A stretch of 64,000 nucleotides of DNA from CAWAPS01 sp963783945 (GTDB taxonomy: Bacteria; Actinomycetota; Acidimicrobiia; Acidimicrobiales; Palsa-688). The stretch covers positions 62,001 to 126,000 of the forward strand of contig CAWAPS010000025.1 in the NCBI GenBank assembly GCA_963783945.1, in the 5' to 3' direction. Of the stretch, positions 48,124-57,005 are shown piece after piece. The position numbers were made by a program, and so were the translations under genes. Numbering within the stretch: the stretch's first letter is position 1; every line of letters starts with the position of its first letter. The notes beneath the pieces were generated by a model. The model was not told where the DNA came from. It saw nothing but the letters and a program-made list of their open reading frames with translations, and did not search any database.

Positions 48124-48618
48124 GTGAGGTTGTCGGCGGTCCGCGGCGACATCACGACCATGGCGGTGGACGCCGTGGTCAACGCCGCCAACTCCGCGCT
48201 GGCCGGGGGCGGCGGGGTCGACGGGGCCATCCACCGGGCGGCCGGAGCCCGGGATCTGCACCAGGCCTGCGCCGCCCTGGGCGGCTGCCGGACCGGTGAT
48301 GCCAAAGCCACCCCGGGCTTCGCCCTTCCTGCCCGCTGGATAATCCACACCGTCGGCCCGGTGTGGCGGGGCGGCACCGAGGGAGAAGCCGATCTGCTGG
48401 CCTCGTGCTACCGGCGCTCGCTGGCCGTGGCCGGAGATCTGGGCGCGGTCAGCCTGGCCTTCCCTGCCATCTCAACCGGCATCTACGGTTACCCGCCGGC
48501 CCCGGCGGCGGAGATCGCGGTGTCGACCCTGCGGGCCGCCGACACCGAGGTCGAGCTGGTCACGCTGGTCGCATTCGACGAGGCCACCTACCGGCTGTAC
48601 ACCGATCTCCTGGCCTGA
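48124..48618 (+). CDS. Macro-domain ADP-ribose hydrolase (YmdB-like)
   Basis: 164-aa single macro domain. VVNAANSALAGGGGVDGAIHRAAG is the ADP-ribose-binding hallmark, followed by GDAKATPGF, WIIHTVGPVW, and AFPAISTGIYGYP, the second ligand loop. Such enzymes release acetate from O-acetyl-ADP-ribose or ADP-ribose from proteins. The GTG start follows GGAGGGCC. No sirtuin or ADP-ribosyltransferase gene is nearby. Confidence 0.92.
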   Translation: MRLSAVRGDITTMAVDAVVNAANSALAGGGGVDGAIHRAAGARDLHQACAALGGCRTGDAKATPGFALPARWIIHTVGPVWRGGTEGEADLLASCYRRSLAVAGDLGAVSLAFPAISTGIYGYPPAPAAEIAVSTLRAADTEVELVTLVAFDEATYRLYTDLLA

Positions 48619-48670
48619 CCGCGCCGCCCTCCTGGCCGACCGGCCCGCGCTCCTGGCCTGACCGGACCCG

Positions 48671-48780
48671 GCCTCACCGCCCGACGGGACCGGGCCTCAC
48701 CGCCCGACGGGACCGGGCCTCGCCGCCCGACGGGACCGCCCGTACCGCCCGACGGGACCGGCTCACCGCCCGACGGACGG
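48671..48780. repeat. 23-bp intergenic tandem repeat
   Basis: Five decaying copies of a unit GCCTCACCGCCCGACGGGAC(CGG) fill the gap between the macro gene and the convergent CeoC-like gene. No spacer pattern is present, so it is not a CRISPR. Confidence 0.85.
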
Positions 48781-48803
48781 GCCTGCCGGCCCGGGACGGG
48801 GGA

Positions 48804-49463
48804 TCAGCCGACCAGGATCCGCCGCACCGAGTCCTCGGAGTCCTCGGTCACCAGGGCGATCACCTCGTCGCCCACCCGCAGGATGGTGTCCCCCCGGGGT
48901 ACGACGACCCGCCGGTCCCGCACCACCGCCACCACGCTGGAATCGCGAGGCATCCCGAGCTCGGAGATCTGGCGATCGCCCGCCGGCGTGCCCTCGGCCA
49001 GAGTCACCTCCACCAGCCCCGCCTTGCCCTCGGCGAAGTGCAGCAGCCGGACCAGGGTGCCGACCGACACCGCCTCCTCGACCAGCGCGGTTATGAGGTG
49101 GGGGGTCGACACCGCCACGTCGACCCCCCACGTCTCGTTGAACAGCCACTGGTTCTCCGGATGATTGACCCGGGCGATCACCCGGGGCACCGCGAACTCC
49201 TGCTTGGAGAGCAGGGACACCACCAGGTTGTCCTCGTCGTCGCCGGTGGCCGCCACCACCACATCGGCGTCACCGAAACCAGCCAGGTGCAGAGTGGTGA
49301 CCTCGCAGGCGTCGCCGTTGACCCACCGGCAGTTGGTGAGATCCTGCTGGCGGGCGACCACCGCCGGGTCCGATTCCACGATCAGGACGCTGTGGCCGTT
49401 GGCGACCAGGTCCCGGGCGATGGACCGCCCCACCACCCCGCCGCCGGCGATCGACACCCTCAC
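48804..49463 (-). CDS. TrkA-type potassium uptake regulator (CeoC-like)
   Basis: 219 aa: RCK_N Rossmann domain (VSIAGGGVVGRSIARDLVANGHSVLIVE; DLTNCRWVNGDAC; ADVVVAATGDDEDNLVVSLL) and a C-terminal RCK_C domain (ELGMPRDSSVVAVVR, GDTILRVGDEVIALV). These cytosolic subunits bind nucleotide and gate a K+ channel or transporter in the membrane. GTG 49463 overlaps the stop of the upstream paralogue in GTGA. No membrane Trk/Ktr subunit is present in the window; the KimA-like permease at 1961 is too far away to link. Confidence 0.9.
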   Translation of the reverse strand: MRVSIAGGGVVGRSIARDLVANGHSVLIVESDPAVVARQQDLTNCRWVNGDACEVTTLHLAGFGDADVVVAATGDDEDNLVVSLLSKQEFAVPRVIARVNHPENQWLFNETWGVDVAVSTPHLITALVEEAVSVGTLVRLLHFAEGKAGLVEVTLAEGTPAGDRQISELGMPRDSSVVAVVRDRRVVVPRGDTILRVGDEVIALVTEDSEDSVRRILVG

Positions 49464-50146
49464 CGCGACCCTCCTGATCCCGATCCCACGGTTTTGACCG
49501 CCGCGGCCAGGCGGTCGTTGAGAACATCCAGGGCGTCGGTGCGCACCGCGAAGTGGATGATGTCGCCTTCCTGGCCTACCATCCCTGCCCCCGCCAGCCG
49601 GGCCTCCCCACCCCGGGTAACCATCATCGGGCGGAACCGGTCGCCGTCCGCCAGCTCGGCCAGGCCCCGCCCGCACAGGCGGTCCGGCAGCGGGTACTCG
49701 ACCACGTTGATCTCGCCCGACGGGTCGGTCCACGCCGTCGCCACGTCCCCCGGCAGAAGCCGCCGGGCGACCTGGTCCACGGTCCAGCTCACCGTGGCCA
49801 CGGTGGCGATCCCCAGCCTCTGGTAGATCAGGGCTCGCCGGGGATCGTAGATGCGGGCCACCACGTTGGCCACCTCGAAGGTCTCCCGGGCGATACGGGC
49901 GGAGAGGATGTTGGTGTTGTCCCCGCTCGTGACCGCGGCCACCGCCCCGGCCCGTTCGATCCCGGCCTTGATGAGGTGGTCCCGGTCGAAGCCGAACCCC
50001 ACCACCTTCGCCCCATCCCAGTCGTCGGGCAGGCGCCGGAAGGCGTTGACGTTCTTGTCGATGATGGCCACCGTGTGGCCCTCGCGCTGCATTCTGACGG
50101 CCAGCTCACTGCCGACCCGGCCGCAGCCGACCACGATCACATGCAT
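49460..50146 (-). CDS. TrkA-type potassium uptake regulator (CeoB-like)
   Basis: 228 aa, paralogue of the next gene: VIVVGCGRVGSELAVRMQREGHTVAII at the N-terminus, VVGFGFDRDHLIKAGIERA, VTSGDNTNILSARIARE and a C-terminal RCK_C domain. The tandem pair corresponds to CeoB/CeoC (trkB/trkA) of mycobacteria. The two products probably form a heteromeric gating ring. It lies 57 bases after the VWA gene on the same strand. Confidence 0.9.
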   Translation of the reverse strand: MHVIVVGCGRVGSELAVRMQREGHTVAIIDKNVNAFRRLPDDWDGAKVVGFGFDRDHLIKAGIERAGAVAAVTSGDNTNILSARIARETFEVANVVARIYDPRRALIYQRLGIATVATVSWTVDQVARRLLPGDVATAWTDPSGEINVVEYPLPDRLCGRGLAELADGDRFRPMMVTRGGEARLAGAGMVGQEGDIIHFAVRTDALDVLNDRLAAAVKTVGSGSGGSR

Positions 50147-50203
50147 AGCCAGAACTCTTGCACGAAATCCCGGACGGTCACCGGTTTCAGGTCCGGATCG
50201 GCG

Positions 50204-52207
50204 TCAGGCCGGGCGGCGGCGAGCCCTCTTCTGGTCGAGGAAATCGACGAGCACGTAGTCGCCGAGGGTCTCGGGCGTGGTGAAGAACGCCCGGCCCCGG
50301 TTGAGCTGGGTGAGCCGCTCGACAAAGTTGCGCAGATAGCCGCTGGCGTCGAGCATGAAGGTGTTGATGCGGATGCCCTCCCGGGTCGCCCGCACCACCT
50401 CGTTGAGCGTGACCCGGATGGTCTCGGGGGCCGGGGGATAGCTGAAGAACGGCTCTCCCCCGGGCAGGATGTGGGCGGTGGGTTCACCGTCGGTGATCAT
50501 GATCACCTGTTTGGTGCCGGTCTGGCGGGCCAGCATCCGGCGGGCCAGGGCCAGGGCGTGCTGCATGTTGGTCCCGTAGGTGTAGTCCCACGACACCTCC
50601 GGGAGCTGCTCGGGCCGTAGCTCCCGGGCCAGCTCACCAAAGCCGACGAGCCCGAGGTAGTCCCGGGGGAACTGGGTCGTGATCAGCGAGTGCAGGGCCA
50701 TTGCTACCTTCTTGGCGGCCAGGAAGTTGCCCCGCATCGGCATAGACAAGGACAGGTCCACGGCCAGCACGGTCGCGGTCGAGGTCAAGGTCTCGGTGCG
50801 GTCGATTTCGAAATCGTCGGGGGTCAGCCTCACCGGGGTGCCGGCGCCGGAGCGGGCGACCGCGTTGCGAACGGTCCGCTCGATCGACAGGTTGAACGGA
50901 TCCCCCCACTCATAGGGCTTGGTTTCGAACGTGCGCTCGTGACCGATCCCGATGCGGTCGACCGCGTGGCGGCCCATGCGGTCCTTGATCAGCTTCGAGA
51001 ACAGGTCGGACAAGGCGTTCTGGCCGATCTTGCGCAGACCTCGGGGGGTCAGCTCGAGGCGGCCCTCCTTTTGGTCCATGAGGCCGGCGTCGATCAGCTG
51101 TCGGGCCAGCTTGGCCAGCTGATCCAGGGACCTGGCCGCATCCTCTCCGAGCAGCTCGCCGGCTCGGGTGATGTCCACCTCGGCCAGGGCCCCCGGGTTG
51201 GTGGCGCTGGTCATCATCTGCTCCAGCCGGTCCATGTCCCCCAGCTGGTTCATCACCGAGGCCGCCTCGGCGAAACCGAGGGGGTCGCTGCCGCTGAAGT
51301 CGTAGTTACGATCCCAGCCGGCCTGGGGGAAAGCCTGGCGCAGGTTGCCACCCAGCCGCTCGACCTGCCAGCGCAGGTCCATGTCCTCGAGCAGGGAGTT
51401 GGCCAGCTGTTCGAGCTGGGCCCGCTGCTCCGGGCTCATGGAGTTGAGCAGCTGCTGCATGGCCGCCATCTGCTGGGCCATCTGCTCGAGCAGCTCGTCG
51501 AGCGACTGCGGGTTGCCCGGGACCATGTCCCCGAACCGGTCCATGAACTCCTGGAACATCCGGTCGGTGTCCCCTCCGGCGGCCCGGGTCTCGAGCATCC
51601 GGTTGAGCTCGTTGAACATGTCCTTCATCCGCTGGAGCGACTCCGGGGACACGTCCGACATCGACGACGACATCTGGTTGAAGTAGCTCTGCATCAGCTG
51701 GGACCGCAGCTCGTCCATCAGCTCGTCGAACGCCTGGCGGGCCTCGCTGCTGGTCCACTCGTACTCCTGGAGGGCCTGGACCTGGCCGGCCAGGTCGGGG
51801 GGCAGGAGGTCGAGCTCCATCCTCCGCTCGGCCGCCACCTCGTCGGTGATCTCGGACCGGCGCTGGTCCCCGGACTGGTGGGCTTCGTCGACCAGGCCGT
51901 CGATACCCTGGCGCTCCTGGTCGAGGATCTGCCGCAGCCGCTCGGCGATGTCCTCGTAGGGGCCGCCGAGATCGTGGCGGTCGAGCATCTCCTTGCGCCG
52001 CTGGCGCAGCCGCTCGAGCATCTCGCGCATGCCGGCGATGCGCTCGCCGTTGCGATCGGTGAAGCCGCGCTGCAGCAGCCGCTGCAGGGCCTGATTGAGA
52101 TCGCCGTTATACAGCAGCTCGTCGGTCAGCTCGGCGAAGATGTCGTCGGCGTCGAAATCGAAGCCGACCTGCGTCCCATCCCACTTCGAATACCGGAACC
52201 GGGCCAC
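50204..52207 (-). CDS. VWA domain protein, MoxR partner
   Basis: 667 aa. The N-terminal 400 residues are mainly helical and charged (FRYSKWDGTQVGFDFDADDI; RLLQRGFTDRNGERIAGMREML). The C-terminal von Willebrand A domain has a MIDAS site: DLSLS in VLAVDLSLSMPMRG and the later MITDGEPTAH. Proteins of this kind are paired with MoxR-type AAA+ ATPases and act as their metal-dependent adaptor. It follows the ATPase gene by two bases, a tight operon. The client is unknown. Confidence 0.88.
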   Translation of the reverse strand: MARFRYSKWDGTQVGFDFDADDIFAELTDELLYNGDLNQALQRLLQRGFTDRNGERIAGMREMLERLRQRRKEMLDRHDLGGPYEDIAERLRQILDQERQGIDGLVDEAHQSGDQRRSEITDEVAAERRMELDLLPPDLAGQVQALQEYEWTSSEARQAFDELMDELRSQLMQSYFNQMSSSMSDVSPESLQRMKDMFNELNRMLETRAAGGDTDRMFQEFMDRFGDMVPGNPQSLDELLEQMAQQMAAMQQLLNSMSPEQRAQLEQLANSLLEDMDLRWQVERLGGNLRQAFPQAGWDRNYDFSGSDPLGFAEAASVMNQLGDMDRLEQMMTSATNPGALAEVDITRAGELLGEDAARSLDQLAKLARQLIDAGLMDQKEGRLELTPRGLRKIGQNALSDLFSKLIKDRMGRHAVDRIGIGHERTFETKPYEWGDPFNLSIERTVRNAVARSGAGTPVRLTPDDFEIDRTETLTSTATVLAVDLSLSMPMRGNFLAAKKVAMALHSLITTQFPRDYLGLVGFGELARELRPEQLPEVSWDYTYGTNMQHALALARRMLARQTGTKQVIMITDGEPTAHILPGGEPFFSYPPAPETIRVTLNEVVRATREGIRINTFMLDASGYLRNFVERLTQLNRGRAFFTTPETLGDYVLVDFLDQKRARRRPA

Positions 52208-52209
52208 CG

Positions 52210-53619
52210 CTACCGAGCCCGGTAGGTCGCCCGGTCGCCCGCGGCGTCCTTGTTGAGCCGTTTGCCCAGGTGCAGCCCCTCCAGCACGAACTCGATGGCG
52301 CTGGCGAACGCCCCCGCCGACTCGTTGCCGGACAGGCCCGGGAGCCGGGTGACGACGGACCGCAGGGCCGGGAACTCACCGATGGCCTCCACGTACCGGG
52401 CCGAGGTGATGTCGTCGCCGCTGTGGAGAACGCTGCCGCCATCGAAGTCGGCGGCCGCGGCGCGCAAGCCCTCGGGCGGGACCAGCTCCTTGAACACAGT
52501 GAGGACCGTCTGCTGGATAAGGCGATCGACCACCTGCCCGTCGCGTCCCTCGTCGATCGTCTCTATTTCCACCTTGCCCGACGTCGAGGCGACCAGGGAG
52601 GCCAGATCAGTGATTCGGGGCACGGCCTCGGTCTCACCGAGGCGCAGGGCCCGGCGTACCGCGCTGGCGACGAGGGTCTCGAGGTTGGCCACGCTGAGCC
52701 GCACCGACACGCCCGACCGCTGGTTGATGTGGGGACTCTGGCGGGCGAGCTGCGACAGGGTGGCCACGATCTCGACCATGTGGTCGGGGACTTCGACCCG
52801 CACCCGATCCGGCCGGGGGAGGACCGCCTCCTGGTCCATCACCGCGATCTCGGTGGCGGTGTCGAGGGGGTAGTGGGTGCGGATCTGGGCGCCGAAGCGA
52901 TCCTTAAGGGGGGTGATGATCCGTCCCCGATTGGTGTAGTCCTCGGGGTTGGCCGACGCCACGAGCATCACGTCCAGGGGAAGCCGGATCTTGTAGCCGC
53001 GGACCTGGATGTCCCGCTCCTCGAGCACGTTGAGCAGGCCGACCTGGATGCGCTCGGCCAGATCGGGGAGCTCGTTGAGCGCGAATATGCCCCGGTTGGT
53101 CCGAGGCACCAGCCCGTAGTGCAGGGTGAGCTCGTCGGCCAGGTACCGTCCCTCGGCCACCTTTATCGGATCGACCTCGCCGATCAGGTCGGCGATAGAG
53201 GTGTCCGGCGTGGCCAGCTTCTCGCCGTAGCGGTCGTCGCGGTGCACCCACACGAGCGGCGTCTCGTCGCCGTGCTGAGCCACCAGCTCCTTGGCGTGGC
53301 GCGACACCGGGTGGTACGGGTCGTCGAGAATCTCGGAGCCGGCGACGACCGGCAGCCACTCGTCGAGCAGACCGGTGAGGCTGCGGATTATGCGGGTCTT
53401 GGCCTGGCCTCTCTCCCCGAGGAAGATGATGTCGTGCCCGGCGATGAGGGCGTTCTCCAGCTGCGGTAGAACGGTGTCGTCGTAGCCGAGTACCCGGTCC
53501 ACGACCGGCCGGCCGGAGGCGATGCGCTCGATGGCGTTGCGCCGGACCTCCTCCTTGACCGGGACGGACTCCCAGCCGGAATCTCTCAACTGGCCGAGGG
53601 TGGCCGGACGTGAACTCAT
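52210..53619 (-). CDS. MoxR/ChlI-type AAA+ ATPase
   Basis: 469 aa. Walker A-like FLGERGQAKTRIIRSL, the GIFALNELPDLAERIQVGLLNVLEE region with Walker B and sensor function, and ASANPEDYTNRGRIITPLKDRFGAQI fit the magnesium-chelatase subunit I/MoxR branch. ATG 53619 is chosen because the open frame further upstream is low complexity; TAGCGT lies seven bases before it. Together with the VWA protein it likely forms a remodelling chaperone. Confidence 0.9.
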   Translation of the reverse strand: MSSRPATLGQLRDSGWESVPVKEEVRRNAIERIASGRPVVDRVLGYDDTVLPQLENALIAGHDIIFLGERGQAKTRIIRSLTGLLDEWLPVVAGSEILDDPYHPVSRHAKELVAQHGDETPLVWVHRDDRYGEKLATPDTSIADLIGEVDPIKVAEGRYLADELTLHYGLVPRTNRGIFALNELPDLAERIQVGLLNVLEERDIQVRGYKIRLPLDVMLVASANPEDYTNRGRIITPLKDRFGAQIRTHYPLDTATEIAVMDQEAVLPRPDRVRVEVPDHMVEIVATLSQLARQSPHINQRSGVSVRLSVANLETLVASAVRRALRLGETEAVPRITDLASLVASTSGKVEIETIDEGRDGQVVDRLIQQTVLTVFKELVPPEGLRAAAADFDGGSVLHSGDDITSARYVEAIGEFPALRSVVTRLPGLSGNESAGAFASAIEFVLEGLHLGKRLNKDAAGDRATYRAR

Positions 53620-53719
53620 GGTCGTCACGCTACCCCGGCCCTGTGACTTCGCTTGCCCGCGCCTGTCACGGCACTCGTCAGCGACGGGGCGGTTCCTCTC
53701 GGGACTACCCTGCCCGCGA

Positions 53720-55948
53720 ATGGATCTGGCCTGCCCCCGGATGGATCTGGGTGGTCTTTGGCTGGCCGCGGAGTCGAACGACGACCTGCGCCGGGTCATG
53801 GCCGAGCCGGACCTGGACGACTCCGGCTGGACGCCCGTGGCGGTTCCCGGCCACTGGCGGTCCGATCCCGTGTTGGCGGCGAGCGACGGCCCCGTGCTGT
53901 ACCGCCGGCGGTTCGAATCCCCTCTCCCCGAGGGCGCCGAGCGCCATTTCCTCACCTTCGCCGGCATCTTCTATCAAGGCGACGTATGGCTCGACGGGGA
54001 GTACGTGGGCGACACGGAGGGGTATTTCTTTCCTCATAGCTTCGAGGTGACCGACGCGCTGGCGGCCCGCCGCGAGCACGTGCTGGCCGTCGAGGTGGCG
54101 TGCCCGACCCCCGGCGACCGGCGGGCCAAACGAAACCTCACCGGGGTGTTCCAACACTGGGACTGCATCGACCCCGATTGGAACCCGGGGGGGATATGGG
54201 GGCCGGTTGGCATTTATGGCAGCGGGCCGGTCCACATCCGGGCCCTTAAGGTCATCTGCCGGGAGGCCACAGCGGAGCGGGCCACCCTGGAGCTGGTCGC
54301 CGACCTCGACGCCGTCAGCCCGACCGCCGCCACCGTCCGCACCCAGGTGGCCCGCCGGGACACCGGCAGCCCCGATGGGCCCGACAGCCCCGATCTGCCC
54401 GGCAGCCCCGATCCAGTGGTCATCCACGATCAGGAGCAGGTGCTGGCTTCGGGGGAGACCCGGATGAGTTGGACAGTGGCGATCGAGCGCCCCGACCTCT
54501 GGTGGCCCCGGGCCCTCGGGGCCCAGCCGCTTTACGACGTCACGGTCGAGGTGCGCCTCGACGGGGACAACGGCGAGGAACCCGGCGGGGTCGCAGATCG
54601 CCGCGCCGTCATCACCGGGCTGCGCCAGATCAGGGTGCGCAACTTCATCGCCACCGTCAACGGGGAACGACTGTTCCTGAAGGGGGCCAACTACGGGCCG
54701 ACCCGCCGGGCCCTGGCCGAGGCGACCCCGGACGAGGTCGGCCGCGACGTCGGACTGGCCCTCGACGCCGGTCTCGACCTGGTGCGCGTCCACGGTCACA
54801 TCGGGCGGCCCGAGCTGTACCGGGTCGCCGACCAAAGGGGCCTGCTCATCTGGCAGGACCTCCCCCTCCAGTGGGGGTACAAGCAGGTCCGCCGCCAGGC
54901 CGCGGAGCAGGCCCGGCAGGCCGTCACCCTCCTCGGCCACCACCCTTCGATCGCACTCTGGTGCGGGCACAACGAGCCGATAGCCGTCGACGGGACGGCC
55001 GGCGGGGATGTTTCGATGCGGTCCTCCGCCCGCTTCGTCGCCGGCCAGGTCCTGCCCAGTTGGAACAAGACGGCGCTGGACCGGTCGATCCGGCGGGCCC
55101 TGGAGCGGGCGGACGGGTCCCGCGAGGTGGTGTCCCACTCCGGGATCGTCCCCCACCCGGCATGGGGGACCGACAGCCACTTCTACTTCGGCTGGTATCA
55201 CGGGGAAGAAAGGGACCTGCCCTCGACCCTCGCCCGCTTCCCCGTCGTCGCCCGTTTCGTGAGCGAATTCGGGGCCCAGGCCGTTCCCGATTCCGACGAG
55301 TTCATGAACCCTGGACGCTGGCCCGACCTGGACTGGGACTCCCTGGAAGCCCACCACTGCCTGCAGAGTTCCATATTCGAACGGAGAGTTCCCCCCGAGC
55401 GGTATCCCACGCTCGACGCCTGGAGGAAGGCCACCCAGGAATACCAGGCCAACCTGCTGCGCCGGCACATCGAAACCCTCCGGCGGCTCAAGTACCGGCC
55501 CACCGGAGGGTTCTGCTTCTTCCTGCTCGCCGACTCGCAGCCCGCCGTCAGCTGGTCCGTCCTGGACCACCGGAGGTCGCCGAAATCGGGTTACGCCGCG
55601 GTCGCCGCGGCCTGCGCCCCTGTGATCATCGTCGCCGACCGGCCGGCCGAGTCCTACCGACCGGGCGAGCGGATCACCCTCGACGTCCACGCCGTGAGCG
55701 ACCTGCGCACCCCGCTTGCCGGGGCCGAAGCCCGCGCCGTCCTGCGCTGGCCGGGCGGCGAGAAGACCTGGCGGTTCAAGGGCGAGGTCCCGGCCGACAG
55801 CTGTGCCCGCATCGGCCGCATGAACCACACCCTCCCGCATGGCACCTCGGCGGGGGACCTGTCGTTGCACTTGGCCCTGTCGTGGGACGCCCGCCCAGGA
55901 GCGGTGGCCGGGTCGGCCGAGAACTCCTACCGGAGCCGGGTCTCCTGA
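53720..55948 (+). CDS. Glycoside hydrolase family 2 protein (beta-mannosidase-like)
   Basis: 742 aa. An N-terminal jelly-roll sugar-binding domain (GWTPVAVPGHW, VLYRRRFESPLPEG, GDVWLDGEYVGDTEGYFFP), Ig-like domains, and a TIM barrel. The acid/base Glu is in LWCGHNEP near residue 418 and the nucleophile Glu in FVSEFGAQ near 515. Both are intact. The overall shape suits beta-mannosidase or exo-glucosaminidase; no signal peptide is evident, so it may act on imported oligosaccharides. ATG 53720 and in-frame ATG 53741 are both possible; TACCCT lies eight bases before the former. Confidence 0.87.
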   Translation: MDLACPRMDLGGLWLAAESNDDLRRVMAEPDLDDSGWTPVAVPGHWRSDPVLAASDGPVLYRRRFESPLPEGAERHFLTFAGIFYQGDVWLDGEYVGDTEGYFFPHSFEVTDALAARREHVLAVEVACPTPGDRRAKRNLTGVFQHWDCIDPDWNPGGIWGPVGIYGSGPVHIRALKVICREATAERATLELVADLDAVSPTAATVRTQVARRDTGSPDGPDSPDLPGSPDPVVIHDQEQVLASGETRMSWTVAIERPDLWWPRALGAQPLYDVTVEVRLDGDNGEEPGGVADRRAVITGLRQIRVRNFIATVNGERLFLKGANYGPTRRALAEATPDEVGRDVGLALDAGLDLVRVHGHIGRPELYRVADQRGLLIWQDLPLQWGYKQVRRQAAEQARQAVTLLGHHPSIALWCGHNEPIAVDGTAGGDVSMRSSARFVAGQVLPSWNKTALDRSIRRALERADGSREVVSHSGIVPHPAWGTDSHFYFGWYHGEERDLPSTLARFPVVARFVSEFGAQAVPDSDEFMNPGRWPDLDWDSLEAHHCLQSSIFERRVPPERYPTLDAWRKATQEYQANLLRRHIETLRRLKYRPTGGFCFFLLADSQPAVSWSVLDHRRSPKSGYAAVAAACAPVIIVADRPAESYRPGERITLDVHAVSDLRTPLAGAEARAVLRWPGGEKTWRFKGEVPADSCARIGRMNHTLPHGTSAGDLSLHLALSWDARPGAVAGSAENSYRSRVS

Positions 55949-56059
55949 ACACGTTCGCGCCATATGTGGGGGCAAACGACCCTGGTCAGCACTGTCGTTT
56001 GCCGCCGGCAACTATGCGAACCGGTTTGATCGCCCCGGTCGGCTAGAACGTCGTACGCC

Positions 56060-56449
56060 ATGGCTCGGTTCCTCTCTGGCGAATGGTTCGCCGCGGTGGC
56101 GGCCGCTCGGGGCGCGTCGCCGGCCCGCGACGGAGAGCCGCGGCTGGTCCTGGAGCAGATCGTCCGCGCCACCCCCGAGGGTGATGTCCGGTACCTGGTC
56201 GTCGTGAAAGCCGAAGGGGCGGCTATCGAGCATCCCCGCCCGGGGGAAGGCCCGGATCCGGACTTGACGATCACGTGTGAGTGGCCAACCGCGACGGCGA
56301 TCGCCCAGGGGCAGCTTTCGACCCAGCGGGCCTTGATGCAGGGCCGGCTCCGGGTGCGGGGCAACCTGGCCCGGCTCAGCGGGAAGCTCGGCGAAGTGTC
56401 CGGGCTCGACCCGGTACCCCCGCAGGTCCGTAAGAACACCAGCTACTGA
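56060..56449 (+). CDS. SCP2 sterol-binding-like domain protein
   Basis: 129-aa single SCP2 domain: LVLEQIVRATPEGDVRYLVVV, DPDLTITCEWPTATAIAQGQ and ALMQGRLRVRGNLARLSG are characteristic. It offers a lipid- or CoA-ester-binding tunnel in the cytosol; the ligand is unknown. The length is typical for stand-alone bacterial members. A TAGAAC hexamer 10 bases before the start is a weak promoter candidate. Confidence 0.85.
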   Translation: MARFLSGEWFAAVAAARGASPARDGEPRLVLEQIVRATPEGDVRYLVVVKAEGAAIEHPRPGEGPDPDLTITCEWPTATAIAQGQLSTQRALMQGRLRVRGNLARLSGKLGEVSGLDPVPPQVRKNTSY

Positions 56450-56462
56450 GCCCCCCGGCCCT

Positions 56463-56655
56463 GCCCCCTTTCCGCCCGGCCCGGCCCAGCCCCCTTCCGC
56501 CCGGCCCGGCCCAGCCCCCTTCCGCCCGGCCCGGCCCAGCCCCCTTCCGCCCGGCCCGGCCCAGCCCCCTTCCGCCCGGCCCGGCCCAGCCCCCTTTCCG
56601 CCCGGCCCGGCCCAGCCCCCTTCCGCCCGGCCCGGCCCAGCCCCCTTTCCGGGCG
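56463..56655. repeat. 25/26-bp intergenic tandem repeat (8 copies)
   Basis: Near-identical copies of CCGCCCGGCCCGGCCCAGCC plus CCCTT(T) fill most of the gap between the SCP2 gene and the small gene at 56732. Extra T residues vary between copies. Continuous units without unique spacers exclude a CRISPR. Confidence 0.9.
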
Positions 56656-56731
56656 GCCACTCCCCGCTACCCCTAGACCCGCCCGCGAGATAACGTCTTC
56701 GAATACGCATATCCACGGGGAGGTTCGACAC

Positions 56732-56950
56732 GTGACCTTGTCGGAAGTGATCGACGACCAGTTCCTCGCTCGTTATCGGGCTCTGCTCGACGCCGAGGAC
56801 GCGGCCTTCGATGAGCTGGAACACGCCTTCGAGGACGGTGACCGAGTTCATTTCGACAAGGATCTGTGCGCCTGGCGTCAGGCGATCGAGCGCAAGCTCA
56901 GTTACCTTCACCGCCTGGGTGTCGTCCTGCCCCCTACCCTCAGCGCCTGA
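56732..56950 (+). CDS. Small hypothetical protein
   Basis: 72 aa, predicted fully helical and acidic (DDQFLARYRALLDAEDAAF, DELEHAFEDGDRVHFDKDL, RQAIERKLSYLHRLGVVLPP). The GTG start follows GGGGAGG by eight bases, so translation is well supported. No family is recognised. AT-rich sequence just upstream (AATACGCATATCC) suits a promoter. Confidence 0.7.
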   Translation: MTLSEVIDDQFLARYRALLDAEDAAFDELEHAFEDGDRVHFDKDLCAWRQAIERKLSYLHRLGVVLPPTLSA

Positions 56951-57005
56951 TCGCGGGGCGACCGCCCCGGCCGAGGGCGGGGTAGCCGTTACCTCAACGT
57001 CGTCT

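Noticed and set aside
48671..48780. CRISPR-like array
   Set aside because: Contiguous 23-bp units with gradual decay and no spacers.
53705..56011. 768-codon open frame on the minus strand
   Set aside because: It is antisense to the GH2 gene, which has intact catalytic motifs; the minus translation is Gly/Pro/Arg-rich without a recognisable domain, as expected for shadow frames in GC-rich DNA.
56463..56655. CRISPR-like array
   Set aside because: Units of 25-26 bp follow each other without unique spacers and no cas gene is present; it is a simple tandem repeat.
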